Shown here: piece by piece, positions 38,285 to 47,495 of the stretch | Position numbering within the stretch: the first letter of the stretch is position 1 | Layout: the number at the start of each line of letters is the position of its first letter | Source of the DNA: an uncultured Bacteroides sp. | GTDB taxonomy: Bacteria; Bacteroidota; Bacteroidia; Bacteroidales; Bacteroidaceae | Assembly: GCF_963666545.1 (NCBI RefSeq) | Contig: NZ_OY762899.1 | Location: forward strand, 124,001 to 188,000 | Length of the DNA stretch: 64,000 bases | Direction of reading: 5' to 3' | Notes under the pieces: generated by a model | What the model was told of the DNA's origin: nothing | Databases searched by the model: none | Seen by the model: the letters and a program-made list of their open reading frames with translations, nothing else | Position numbers and translations under genes: made by a program

Positions 38285-38875
38285 ATGGAAAAAGATAACT
38301 TGAAACTCATCTGGAAAATGGGAGTTAATGAAGACATTAACTTGTATTCTGATCAAGAATTGAATAACATGATCATCAAATGTGCTAGAAAATCAATGCG
38401 AAAAATTCATCCCAGATGGATATTACGTACCATCGTTATATTAGTCGTAGCTTTACTGCTTTGGCAGATAAGTACAGCAGATGGAAACATCCGTATAACT
38501 ATTTTGCGGTTCATTATATTATTTATATTGACAGGCTTGATGGGAGCTATGGAGTGGTCAGCCAGAAAAATGAATAAATACCATTTTAATATGGCGGTAA
38601 AGGAATGGTTAAAATCCCGTATAGACAAAATAGAACAAAGCATTCAACTTCAACGTAAATATGACGTTGCTATCTATATGGGTTCATTTCTCTTAGGTTT
38701 CGGCACCTATTTTATGTACAATTATTTAATGAATATATCATTCAATTTGCTGACCTATATTGCTGTATTCTTAGGTTTTATTCTATACGTATTGGGATGC
38801 AGAATGATGGTAAGGAAACATCATAAGAAAGTACTTCGTCATCTACAAGAGTTATATAATAAATTGAGAGATTAG
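38285..38875 (+). CDS. Membrane protein paired with an ECF sigma factor
   Basis: A 196-residue protein. A cytosolic N-terminus (1-45) starting E-K-D-N-L-K-L-I-W-K-M is followed by two membrane helices at about 47-80, a charged linker helix at about 95-120, two further helices at about 125-165, and a basic tail. It has no known enzymatic motif. Start and stop fit tight coupling to the sigma gene 4 bases upstream. Genes of this shape often follow ECF sigma genes in Bacteroides. An anti-sigma role is plausible but not proven. Confidence 0.7.
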   Translation: MEKDNLKLIWKMGVNEDINLYSDQELNNMIIKCARKSMRKIHPRWILRTIVILVVALLLWQISTADGNIRITILRFIILFILTGLMGAMEWSARKMNKYHFNMAVKEWLKSRIDKIEQSIQLQRKYDVAIYMGSFLLGFGTYFMYNYLMNISFNLLTYIAVFLGFILYVLGCRMMVRKHHKKVLRHLQELYNKLRD

Positions 38876-39046
38876 AACAGTAACACCTCTTTTAGCGGAA
38901 CGAATAATGCTACTGATATTATCGTGTAAGTTATCTATGAAGTGCAGATTAGCTAACTCCCTGATTTACATTTTTTATAGCGGAAAGATAGGTCGATGAA
39001 CCTTCCTGTCTATATAACTTTAAGTCAACACCTTATATTTTACAAA

Positions 39047-39128
39047 CTTATTGTCTGTAACGAATTAGGCACCAATTTTGAGTACTATTTCTCCTCCTTA
39101 GACCTATGCTCTTCTGCATATATCTTGG
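39047..39128 (+). repeat. Dispersed ~80-nt leader-like motif, copy B
   Basis: Counterpart of 30071-30148, with shared CTTATT, GTAACGAATTAGGC, AATTTT and TATCTTGG blocks. TATCTTGG is one base off the -7 consensus, and the AbiEi-like remnant begins right after it, which suggests a promoter/leader role. Confidence 0.5.
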
Positions 39129-39144
39129 ATACAAAAGTACACGC

Positions 39145-39396
39145 ATTTTTTTGTATTGGCAAAAGTATTATGAAGCAGGAATTATAAAAACGACCTACAA
39201 TGGAGCAAAAAACACAATTTACGACATTGAAAAGTCGGTATGCGATGCCATTTGTTGCCGGAGCAAGGTGGGAATAGATATAACTTCCGAAGTGTTGATA
39301 AATTATCTGAAAAGTAAAGACCATAATTTAGATATACTGATGAAATATACTGATAATATGCGTATTGCAATAGTGTTGAATCAAGATATAAACTGA
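39145..39396 (+). pseudogene. Remnant of an AbiEi-like type IV antitoxin
   Basis: The frame (nominal start 39106) reads K-Y-Y-E-A-G-I-I, then T-I-Y-D-I-E-K-S-V-C-D-A, then R-S-K-V-G-I-D, then V-L-I-N-Y-L-K-S. This is the order of conserved patches in the C-terminal part of AbiEi antitoxins (I-Y-x-x-E-K-T-I-x-D, R-x-K-x-G). The N-terminal winged helix is missing and no AbiEii toxin gene follows. It is most likely a decayed fragment directly behind its old leader. Confidence 0.5.
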
Positions 39397-39437
39397 TATC
39401 TAATTTCTTCCATAACATTTTTTTGTAACCCTATTTC

Positions 39438-39746
39438 ATGACTAAACATCTAATTGTTACTTTCTTTTATATGATAATACTTCGATTTATTATGAAAGAA
39501 AGTGACAATGAAGATGTGAAACAAATTACTGAAACGATTAAATCAAGAAAAACAGTAAAACCGCATTTCTCTTGGATACCGATAATTATATTGCTTATTA
39601 TCATTGCAATTTTGATATTGATTTCCATTCACTTACCGAAAGTTATTATCATAATCTTGATAAGAATTCCAATAGCTTCATCCATTTTTAATTTATTTAT
39701 GTTCGAACGAGAGATTAATAATTTTCGTTTCGGAGCAAAAAGATAA
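39438..39746 (+). CDS. Small hypothetical membrane protein
   Basis: Up to 102 residues, or 84 if the ATG at 39492 is used, where K-E-S-D-N-E-D-V-K begins a soluble stretch. A strongly hydrophobic Ile-rich helical hairpin covers about residues 47-85, followed by a basic tail. No family is recognised. It stands alone, downstream of the AbiEi remnant and convergent with the RND permease gene. It may be real or a chance frame in AT-rich sequence. Confidence 0.35.
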   Translation: MTKHLIVTFFYMIILRFIMKESDNEDVKQITETIKSRKTVKPHFSWIPIIILLIIIAILILISIHLPKVIIIILIRIPIASSIFNLFMFEREINNFRFGAKR

Positions 39747-39755
39747 AGAGTGAAC

Positions 39756-39792
39756 AAACACACTGTTCATTTACAAAATGTGCAGTGTGTTT
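39756..39792. terminator. Hairpin after the RND operon
   Basis: Arms AAACACACTG (39756-39765) and CAGTGTGTTT (39783-39792) pair over 10 bases, with partial pairing continuing inside the loop. It lies 19 bases past the RND permease stop. Confidence 0.6.
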
Positions 39793-39810
39793 ATCCTGCT
39801 CTGTATTTTA

Positions 39811-42800
39811 TTAGGCAATATCAGTATCAATTTGCTGTTTATTTTTCCTGAGTATTTTATTGATCCAGCTTGATATTCTTGTTTTCATACTTTCCATAGT
39901 CAGGAATACAACAGGAACAATTATGAGTGTAAGGAACATGGAACTGGTAAGTCCTCCGATAAGTACCCATGCTATCCCATTTTTCCATTCCGAAGCTGCA
40001 CCTGATGCTAAAGCAATAGGTAATAGTCCAATAATCATAGCGCTTGTGGTCATAAGTACGGGACGCAACCTTACTTTTGTGGCTTCGACTAACGCTTCTA
40101 CTGTGCTTTTCCCTTGTTTCTTCAAATGGTTGGTAAAATCAACAATAAGAATTGCATTTTTTGCCACCAGTCCAATGAGCATTATCATACCTACCATACT
40201 GAACATGTTTAATGTTTGTTTAGCTAAAGCTAATCCTAATATAGCTCCAATGATAGCTAACGGAATGGTAGAGAGCACTACAAATGGATACAGGTACGAT
40301 TCATATAAAGCAACCATAATGAGGTACACCAGGAAAATTGCGGTAAGAAGGGCAAATCCTAGTGTCCCAAAACCATCAGCCTGCATCTCCATATCACCGG
40401 CATAGTGAATCGATACATCCGAAGGCAGTTTAATTGCTTCAATCTTCTCTTTTATTTCGTCACCAACATCCCCTGAAGGACGCCCCAGTACTTGAGACTG
40501 AATTGTAATAGAAGAGTTCTTATCGTACTGCTCCAATATAGAGTAACCTTTTTTGTAACCGATTGTGGCGAACTGTGACAGTTTGATTTGCTGATTTGCC
40601 GAATTGACAAATGTCAGACCAGCAACATCATCCAAATTACGTCGATTAAATTCATCAAAGACAACATTAATATCGTATTCATATGAACCATCAGCAAATT
40701 TTGTATCTGTATTACCGCTAAATGCTGTTGACATAACGGAACCAACTGTTGTCATATTTAACCCCAAATCAGCCATTTTCTTTTTGTCCAAATCCACTGA
40801 TATCTCGTTACTTTCATTATCCAATGAGGATTTTATATCTGAAGTTCCAGTAGTTTTTTTTACCAATTGCTGTATCAAAGCAGAATATTTAGCCAGAGAA
40901 TCAGGATTACTTGATTTAACGATTATCTGAATAGGACTATCATCGGTGCTTCCGAATAAAGGATTCATTACCGCAGCTGTAATTTTTGCACCTATAACTT
41001 TAGTTCTTAATTCATTTTTTATCTGGTTGGCATACAAACCGGAAGAAACATTCCGGAATTTTTTGTCCACTAACTTGACATCTATCTCTGCTAAATTTGT
41101 ACTACCAGCTCTCATTCTCATGCCGCTACTTGTTGCTCCAATAGTTGTAAATAGCGATTTGATTTCAGGTTTTGACTTCAATATACGCTCTATTTCAAGT
41201 GTTTTCAAGTTAGTCTCCTTTAAAGTGGCATCTTTGGGCATTTCTATCTGAATAACGCATTCTCCTGCATCACCGAGCCCAAAAGCTTCGGTGCCTACAA
41301 AACCAGCCGGTATTAGCATTACAGAAGCAATAAACATAACTATAACCGCAATGAACGAAATGATTTTGTGGTGCATAGCCTTTAGTAATAGTTTCTGAAT
41401 GAAATTAGAGAACTTATTGATTTCGTTCTCCACCCAAAGAAATAAGCGACCAGTGAGTTTTGTTTGACTCAAGTGTTCCAGCTTAGCAAAACGTGAGGCT
41501 AGGAGAGGAATGGCTGTAAATGCAACAAAAAGACTTAGCAAAGTTGTAATTACAACCACCAATGCGAACGGTGCAATCAGAGAAGAGATAAAACCAGTGG
41601 ATAGGCCAATTGGAAGAAAAACAACTACGTCAACCAACGTGATGGCTATGGCAGTAAAACTAATTTCCGAACGTCCATCCAACGTAGCCTGCACTCGGTT
41701 TTTACCCATTTCCATGTGGCGATAAATATTTTCCAATACCACAATTGCATCATCCACTAAGATTCCGATTACCAGTGACATAGCTAACAGAGTCATAATA
41801 TTAAGACTATATCCTAACAAGTACATTCCAATAAATGACGAAATAATGGATAAAGGAATAGCAACCATCACGATAAAAGCATTACGCAAACCGTGTAAAA
41901 ATACCACCATAACCAAAGCTACCAGTATGACCGCAAATACTAAGTCGTGTATTACAGAATCAGCAGCTTTTTCAGTAAAATCAGAGGAATTAAAAGCTAC
42001 ATTGAATTTAAGTTTGTCAGCTTCATACTCTTTTTCCAATTCAGCAATTTTATCAGTTATGGTTTGACACACTTCTACGGCATTAGCATCGGTTTGCTTT
42101 CGAATATTTATACCAATGGAGTTGATTCCGTTGGTTCGATTCAATACAGTACTTTCTTTTTCCACATCCAATACTTCGGCAACATCTTTCAACAATACTT
42201 TAGTTTCGTTTTCGTCAGAACTGACTACCACATTTTGGATGTCGCCAATGTTTTTGAATTTTCCAGATAATCGTATGCTTATTTCAGATTCTTTATTTTT
42301 TACTTTGCCAACGGGAACATCCATGTTGGACATTTGAATTGCCTGTAAAACTTGTTCGGAAGATAAATTATTATATTTAAGTTTGTCCGGATTTAAACTA
42401 ACTTTTATCTCCCGTTCATTTCCACCAGACAACGATACTTCGGCTACCCCATTAATCCTCGACAGTTCCGGTTGAATAGTATGTTTGAGTAAATCATAAA
42501 ATTCGGTGGATGATAAGTTTGCTGTAACACCTATCTTTATAACCGGTAAATCACCCATGGCAATTTTTGAAATAACAGGCTCAAAGATTCCTTTGGGAAG
42601 AGTGTTTCGCGCGGCATTAATCCGTCGTTGTGCATCCTGAATGGCATTATCGATATTTGCCGACATTTTCATACTCACACCGATTACTGCCATCCCTTCA
42701 TAGGAGGTGGATTGGATGTGTTCAATATTCTCAATGGAGGAAATAATTTCTTCCATTTTTTTTGTAAGGTCGTTTTCTACTTCAGAAGGAGAAGCTCCGG

Positions 42801-42954
42801 GGTAATTGACTGTAACAATAAATGCAGGAGCCGTCATTGGGGGCATTAGTTCGTATTTTAGGCTTTTATATCCTGCAAAACCCAGAAATAACAAAACTGT
42901 AAATATGACCACAACCAATGTTGGCCTGTTTACAGATATTTTTGCTATATTCAT
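39811..42954 (-). CDS. RND efflux permease (HAE1-type)
   Basis: A 1047-residue inner-membrane pump of standard RND length with twelve helices and two large periplasmic loops. The start I-A-K-I-S-V-N-R-P-T-L is typical. The proton-relay aspartates lie in I-G-I-L-V-D-D-A-I-V-V-L-E-N-I at about 400-414, and the relay lysine in G-L-V-A-K-N-A-I-L-I-V-D-F near residue 937. It would expel drugs, detergents or similar compounds with the adaptor and TolC protein encoded just upstream. It ends the operon TolC-MFP-RND (13-base gap to the adaptor gene). Confidence 0.94.
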   Translation of the reverse strand: MNIAKISVNRPTLVVVIFTVLLFLGFAGYKSLKYELMPPMTAPAFIVTVNYPGASPSEVENDLTKKMEEIISSIENIEHIQSTSYEGMAVIGVSMKMSANIDNAIQDAQRRINAARNTLPKGIFEPVISKIAMGDLPVIKIGVTANLSSTEFYDLLKHTIQPELSRINGVAEVSLSGGNEREIKVSLNPDKLKYNNLSSEQVLQAIQMSNMDVPVGKVKNKESEISIRLSGKFKNIGDIQNVVVSSDENETKVLLKDVAEVLDVEKESTVLNRTNGINSIGINIRKQTDANAVEVCQTITDKIAELEKEYEADKLKFNVAFNSSDFTEKAADSVIHDLVFAVILVALVMVVFLHGLRNAFIVMVAIPLSIISSFIGMYLLGYSLNIMTLLAMSLVIGILVDDAIVVLENIYRHMEMGKNRVQATLDGRSEISFTAIAITLVDVVVFLPIGLSTGFISSLIAPFALVVVITTLLSLFVAFTAIPLLASRFAKLEHLSQTKLTGRLFLWVENEINKFSNFIQKLLLKAMHHKIISFIAVIVMFIASVMLIPAGFVGTEAFGLGDAGECVIQIEMPKDATLKETNLKTLEIERILKSKPEIKSLFTTIGATSSGMRMRAGSTNLAEIDVKLVDKKFRNVSSGLYANQIKNELRTKVIGAKITAAVMNPLFGSTDDSPIQIIVKSSNPDSLAKYSALIQQLVKKTTGTSDIKSSLDNESNEISVDLDKKKMADLGLNMTTVGSVMSTAFSGNTDTKFADGSYEYDINVVFDEFNRRNLDDVAGLTFVNSANQQIKLSQFATIGYKKGYSILEQYDKNSSITIQSQVLGRPSGDVGDEIKEKIEAIKLPSDVSIHYAGDMEMQADGFGTLGFALLTAIFLVYLIMVALYESYLYPFVVLSTIPLAIIGAILGLALAKQTLNMFSMVGMIMLIGLVAKNAILIVDFTNHLKKQGKSTVEALVEATKVRLRPVLMTTSAMIIGLLPIALASGAASEWKNGIAWVLIGGLTSSMFLTLIIVPVVFLTMESMKTRISSWINKILRKNKQQIDTDIA

Positions 42955-42967
42955 AATTGTTGGTGTT

Positions 42968-44032
42968 TTATTTAATTACTTTTACTTTCGTGCCGTTCGA
43001 CAGATTAATTTGGCCGGAAACAACAATAACATCGCCTTCCATTAAACCCCTTCTCACGGTCACCTCTTTTTCGTTGAGTGAGGCTACTGATATTTTTCTA
43101 ATAACCGCCGAATCACCTTTTACTACATACACTTCAGCATCTTGTATACTTCCCGGAATAGCTACACGAGGAATCACAAGTGCTTTTGAATATTTTTTTC
43201 CAGTGAATAATACTTTGCCAAACATGCCAGGCTTTATCTGATTATTTATCGTATTATCTACTGAAATTTCTACTTCATATCGTTTCGACAGTCCGGCTTT
43301 CTCATTTATCGAATACACGGTTCCATCAATAGATTTATCGGGGAAAACATCAGCTGTAATATTGACTTTTTGGCCTTTTTTCAAATCTCCGATTACTTCA
43401 GCAGTTACCTTTACAATCAATCGCAAGCGTGACATAGCACTTAAATCAAAAACCACGCTCCCTTGTGCAAGAAAACCTCCTTTTTCGATATAACGTTTAG
43501 TAATAGTCCCATCAAACGGTGCTTTTATATAAGCATTATCGTATTGATTTTGCAAGCTTGCTAATGTTGTCTGAGCATCAATAACTGCTTGTTTGGATTG
43601 TTCTACTTGTTGTTCAGTAGCTCCGTCGGTCTTTGCTAAAGTTATATTACGTTGCAAATCTTTTTCAAGTTTATGAAGGTTGGCTTTGGCTTGTTGAAGT
43701 TGAATCGATATAACAGAATGGTCTAAAACAGCGAGTATTTGCCCGGAGTGAACCCTGCTGCCGACTTCGGCATTTACGTTAATCACTTTGGCGGAGATCT
43801 CCGACGAAACAGACACTTCTTTTTCGGACGAGAAAGTACCGTCGGCAGAAAAACTGCTGTCGGACGATTTAGTGCCCACTGTTTCGGTTATCACGGGGAC
43901 AACATTTGAGGATTCTGACACTAATTTTTGTTCGCTGTCAAAACTTTTCTTGTTCGCAACAAGTCGGACAATTGCTATTATTGTAATCACGGCAATAATA
44001 GAGATAACTTTAATGTTTTTTTTGAGTTTCAT
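42968..44032 (-). CDS. RND periplasmic adaptor subunit
   Basis: A 354-residue membrane-fusion protein. An N-terminal membrane anchor lies at about 8-25. The lipoyl half-motif S-S-E-I-S-A-K-V-I-N-V-N-A-E-V-G is at about 77-92. A coiled-coil alpha-hairpin fills about 108-165 (rich in Gln, Lys and Ala), then come the second lipoyl half A-P-F-D-G-T-I-T-K and the beta-barrel. It joins the RND pump to the outer-membrane channel. It lies 18 bases after the TolC-like gene and 13 before the pump gene. Confidence 0.93.
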   Translation of the reverse strand: MKLKKNIKVISIIAVITIIAIVRLVANKKSFDSEQKLVSESSNVVPVITETVGTKSSDSSFSADGTFSSEKEVSVSSEISAKVINVNAEVGSRVHSGQILAVLDHSVISIQLQQAKANLHKLEKDLQRNITLAKTDGATEQQVEQSKQAVIDAQTTLASLQNQYDNAYIKAPFDGTITKRYIEKGGFLAQGSVVFDLSAMSRLRLIVKVTAEVIGDLKKGQKVNITADVFPDKSIDGTVYSINEKAGLSKRYEVEISVDNTINNQIKPGMFGKVLFTGKKYSKALVIPRVAIPGSIQDAEVYVVKGDSAVIRKISVASLNEKEVTVRRGLMEGDVIVVSGQINLSNGTKVKVIK

Positions 44033-44050
44033 GACTAACTATTTTGATTG

Positions 44051-45382
44051 TTATTTTAGTAATTCTCCATTCAATTTTATTAATTCCAATTCTGCATTTT
44101 TCAATTGTAATACTGCGTCAACATAAGATAAACGAGCCTCTGTAAGTGAGTTTTCAGCCAGTATCAAATCGGATAAAAGAAGTGTCTGTTGTTTGTATTG
44201 CTGAAGGCTGATATTGTAATTATCTTCTGCTACTTTGATATTCTCGCGTTGGCGATTTATTGTTTTCAAGCCGTTATTATATTCTTCCCTAGCATTTGCA
44301 TAATCTTTCCACAAACCATTAAGTGTATTCCTTTTTGTATTTTGCAGTTGAGTGATCTCCAATTGATATTGCCTGATTTTATTCTGTTTTTCAAATCCGT
44401 CAAAAATGGGTATATTCAGGCTCAGCCCGACAAATCCAACTTTGAAGAACTTATCCTTACCTTCGAAATAATTGAATTTATTTTGTTGCCCCTGATAATA
44501 AAATTGACCAGAAGCAGACAGTTCCGGTAAATACATTCGACTGAAAGATTTTTTATTGAGTTGACTAATTTCTATTTGATCGTCAATTAACATAATCTCA
44601 GTGCGGTTGACTAAATTAGGCTGTGTGTAATTTTGAATATCACGAACGTTTAATGAATCAGTCAACTCCAATTCACAATCTTTGTTCAATCCTACAATAA
44701 ATTTGAGCATATTACACTGTTGTGATTTGAGTTTTTGTAAGTTGTCAATTTGGGTTTGGAGGTTATTTTTCGTCACGGTCAATTTAGAATAATCGATCTT
44801 TCTTACAATTCCATTTTTATTTTGACTATCAAGAATCTCCAATAAATGATTGGTGTTTTCCATATTCTTATTTAGATACACAATCTGGGTACTGGTAGAC
44901 AGGCACAGATAATAGACTTGGTGAACTTGATATAAAATTTCCTCTTTTTTCTGTTCCAAAGTTAATTTACTCATGTTTTGCACACTTTTGGCAAGTTTGA
45001 TGGCACTTAGGTTGCTCAAATTCACCAAAGAAACAGATGCTTTAAGACCACTGCTCCAATCGAATTTTGTTCCTATTTCCATGGGGATTTCTCCAGTTTG
45101 TCCAAACATTTCACCAGGCATCATCATTTTAGGAATAGCGTAATAGTAATTAAAATCGCTATATCCATTCAAAGTAGGGTAAAGTTTACTCTTTGCTTCT
45201 AATTCCTGAAATCGGTTTTTCTGGATCTCAATACGAGCATTAATAATTTGCAAATTGCTATCTACAGCTAAATGGCAAGCACGATCCATTGATAATTGAA
45301 TCGGTACGTTTTTTTGCGCAGCCAAATTCAGAGATAGTCCAATTAAAAGACTGAAAGTGAGTACTTTTTTAAACTTTTTCAT
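44051..45382 (-). CDS. TolC-family outer-membrane efflux protein
   Basis: A 443-residue protein from the ATG at 45382; the frame is open nine codons further, but the signal peptide K-K-F-K-K-V-L-T-F-S-L-L-I-G-L-S begins here. The mature part shows two long helical repeats rich in Gln, Asn and Leu (about 30-220 and 230-440), with the typical L-x-L-x-I-P-I-F-D-G-F region near residue 325. It forms the outer-membrane channel of the tripartite pump and is the first gene of the three-gene operon. Confidence 0.92.
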   Translation of the reverse strand: MKKFKKVLTFSLLIGLSLNLAAQKNVPIQLSMDRACHLAVDSNLQIINARIEIQKNRFQELEAKSKLYPTLNGYSDFNYYYAIPKMMMPGEMFGQTGEIPMEIGTKFDWSSGLKASVSLVNLSNLSAIKLAKSVQNMSKLTLEQKKEEILYQVHQVYYLCLSTSTQIVYLNKNMENTNHLLEILDSQNKNGIVRKIDYSKLTVTKNNLQTQIDNLQKLKSQQCNMLKFIVGLNKDCELELTDSLNVRDIQNYTQPNLVNRTEIMLIDDQIEISQLNKKSFSRMYLPELSASGQFYYQGQQNKFNYFEGKDKFFKVGFVGLSLNIPIFDGFEKQNKIRQYQLEITQLQNTKRNTLNGLWKDYANAREEYNNGLKTINRQRENIKVAEDNYNISLQQYKQQTLLLSDLILAENSLTEARLSYVDAVLQLKNAELELIKLNGELLK

Positions 45383-45479
45383 ACATAAATGATTTTTAAA
45401 ATGGCACATAAAGAGCTTATCCCGTTATAAACGGAACTTGTATTTATTTGAAAAACAGTGTTGTTAATATGTTAAATAA

Positions 45480-46265
45480 TCAGGCTGTGACAGTTTTTGG
45501 ATTGAGATTTACAAACATTAATAATGCCCCCATAGCAATAGCTGCCGCAACGATATAAAGTATTGCCGGACTATATACGTAAATAGCTGCAGCTCCAAGC
45601 GGAATAATGACTCGATAAACCGACTGGAGTGATTGATTTACACCTTGTAATGTATTTATATTTTTGAATGAGATATGTTTCAACCGTTTCTCAATAGAAA
45701 GCGACTCGGGAAGAAAAGCAAGAATTGACAATGCCGAGACAAGAATTAATGCGGCTGTTACAAAAAATGGCAGTGAGATTGAAACCGCGCCTAACCATCC
45801 ACCGAGCGCAGGTCCAACAATAAACCCGGTACCTGTTGCTCCACCAATATATCCAAACCACTTCGTGCGTTCTTCAGGTTTTGTAATGTCGGATATATAA
45901 GCAAAAAGAGTACTAATGTTTCCAGCTGTAAGACCATCGATAATGCGACCAAGAAACAGTATCCACAAAGATCCGCCAATTCCAAAAAGGAGATAACCAA
46001 CTACCGAACCCAAGAGACTGATGAATAAAATTCTCTTTCGTCCGTAACGGTCACTCAAAGCACCGAATATCGGAGCTGCTAAAAATGTACAAGCCGCAAA
46101 AACGGACATTAAAAGACTCATTCCTACCACAACCTGTGACTCAGGAAGATATTCTCCCACTAAAAATGGCAATAAAGGAAATACAATAGTCATACCTACC
46201 GAGTTCAGGAATACAATAGCTATCACTATGCCCAACGCCTTATTTTTTGATTTTTCTAACTGCAT
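45480..46265 (-). pseudogene. MFS (TetA-like) efflux gene with in-frame internal deletion
   Basis: The product is 261 residues against about 400 for the family. The first half is normal: six helices, with G-A-L-S-D-R-Y-G-R-K-R loop 2-3 and the G-G-A-T-G-T-G-F-I-V-G-P-A-L-G-G motif of helix 5. After H-I-S-F-K-N-I-N-T-L (about residue 205) the sequence jumps to Q-G-V-N-Q-S-L-Q-S-V-Y-R-V, which in full-length homologues lies before helix 11. About 130 residues and helices 7-10 are missing although the frame is kept. Transport is unlikely. The ATG at 46265 fits the family start better than 46313. It is upstream of the TolC-MFP-RND operon in the same direction. Confidence 0.75.
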
Positions 46266-46416
46266 AAATTGTTTTGTCTTGATAATAATTTTGTGTTCTA
46301 CTATTGAAGACAATCAAGTTGAGGAAATATTTTATCGATTTGCATTTGTTTTTAAAAAAAACAAAAAAACTATCCTTTTTCAGAATAGCCTTTACCTTAA
46401 GGTAGCCTTTATTTGC

Positions 46417-47007
46417 TCACGAATAAATAATTGCATCGTATAAATCTGCCATTTTTCTACGAAGATGTAAAACAGCATAATGTTTTCTCGATAGTAGCGT
46501 ATTGACTGAAATACCTGTTGCAAGAGATATTTCCTTAACCGGAATACCGTCCATTTCAGTCAATTCAAATACCTCACGTTGTTCTGATGGAAGCTCCGAA
46601 AGTGCTGATTCAAGCTCCTGCCAAACAAGTGATTTGAGATATTCCATCTCAGGTGAAGGTGAGATTTCATTATTGAACAACACTTTAGAAAAGTCTTTCA
46701 ATATACTGTCTTCAGCTTCATTATTCTGATACATTGGAAACTCTTCTTCTTTTTTCTTCTTTCCACGATTAATTATTGCGTTACGAGCTACTTTGTAAAG
46801 CCATGCAGATACATGCTCTATTGGGTTAAAAGTGTCTTCAACTGTTTTAATCAGCTGGTAAAAGACATCTTGAAGAATATCCTCAGCATCCATTTTATTG
46901 TCAACATGTTTATTAACAAACGATTTCAATTGGGGGTGATATTCCTTAATTAGGCTTCCAACATCTTTCTGGTTGCTTTTATTGATTATCGGTTTCGTTT
47001 TTTTCAT
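46417..47007 (-). CDS. ECF sigma factor near the efflux operon
   Basis: A 196-residue sigma-70 family protein. Region 2 is at about 20-85 (M-D-A-E-D-I-L-Q-D-V-F-Y-Q-L, then V-S-A-W-L-Y-K-V-A-R-N-A-I-I). Region 4 is at about 130-185 (L-P-S-E-Q-R-E-V-F-E-L-T-E-M-D-G-I-P-V-K-E-I-S). The ATG at 47007 is preferred: the earlier 32 codons overlap the upstream gene and are unlike the family. The start lies inside the 3' end of the 136-residue membrane protein gene (29-base overlap), so the two are translationally coupled. It may control the efflux genes downstream. Confidence 0.88.
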   Translation of the reverse strand: MKKTKPIINKSNQKDVGSLIKEYHPQLKSFVNKHVDNKMDAEDILQDVFYQLIKTVEDTFNPIEHVSAWLYKVARNAIINRGKKKKEEEFPMYQNNEAEDSILKDFSKVLFNNEISPSPEMEYLKSLVWQELESALSELPSEQREVFELTEMDGIPVKEISLATGISVNTLLSRKHYAVLHLRRKMADLYDAIIYS

Positions 47008-47389
47008 CTCTTTCTGTTCGTTCCGTTTTTTTGCCAAAGAAATCTTTTCTGTCAAATGGACCTTCATTGAAGAATTCTCTTCTTTTATTGATAAAATCTT
47101 CACGTTCTTTATCCGACATCTTCATCCATTTTTCATGGATAGGATTATCTCGGAAATCGTTCATATATCTATCATGCGGTTTTCCTCCACCCCAAGATGA
47201 ACTGAATAGTATCCGAGAAAGAATTAATAAACCTGCAGCTTGCCAAAAGTTGATCATATTCAATCCAAAGATTTCAAACATCAAAAGATTCCAAAGCAGC
47301 ATGACAACGGCACTAAATCCCGTCATAACAATAATTCCAAACAGAAACATTCTCAATCTATCTGGTTTAAAAAATCTCTTTTCTTTCAT
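46979..47389 (-). CDS. Small membrane protein coupled to an ECF sigma gene
   Basis: A 136-residue protein with two membrane helices (about 13-35 and 42-62) and a charged C-terminal tail. The tail holds W-M-K-M-S-D-K-E-R-E-D-F-I-N-K-R-R-E-F-F, a motif also found twice in the neighbouring 113-residue protein. Its 3' end overlaps the sigma gene by 29 bases, so it is a candidate regulator of that sigma factor. No named family is recognised. Confidence 0.65.
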   Translation of the reverse strand: MKEKRFFKPDRLRMFLFGIIVMTGFSAVVMLLWNLLMFEIFGLNMINFWQAAGLLILSRILFSSSWGGGKPHDRYMNDFRDNPIHEKWMKMSDKEREDFINKRREFFNEGPFDRKDFFGKKTERTERDEKNETDNQ

Positions 47390-47495
47390 AATATAATAAT
47401 TTAATTTTTGAGTTTAATAATTAATATGCAAATATAGAACAAACCGACCTATTTAATATCGGTTGCTTCGTTCTCCTCTTATTTATTATACAGCA

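Noticed and set aside
39860-40405. 181-residue open frame on the plus strand within the RND permease gene
   Set aside because: Antisense shadow of a gene with intact RND motifs; Ser/Thr/Ile-rich composition typical of such shadows.
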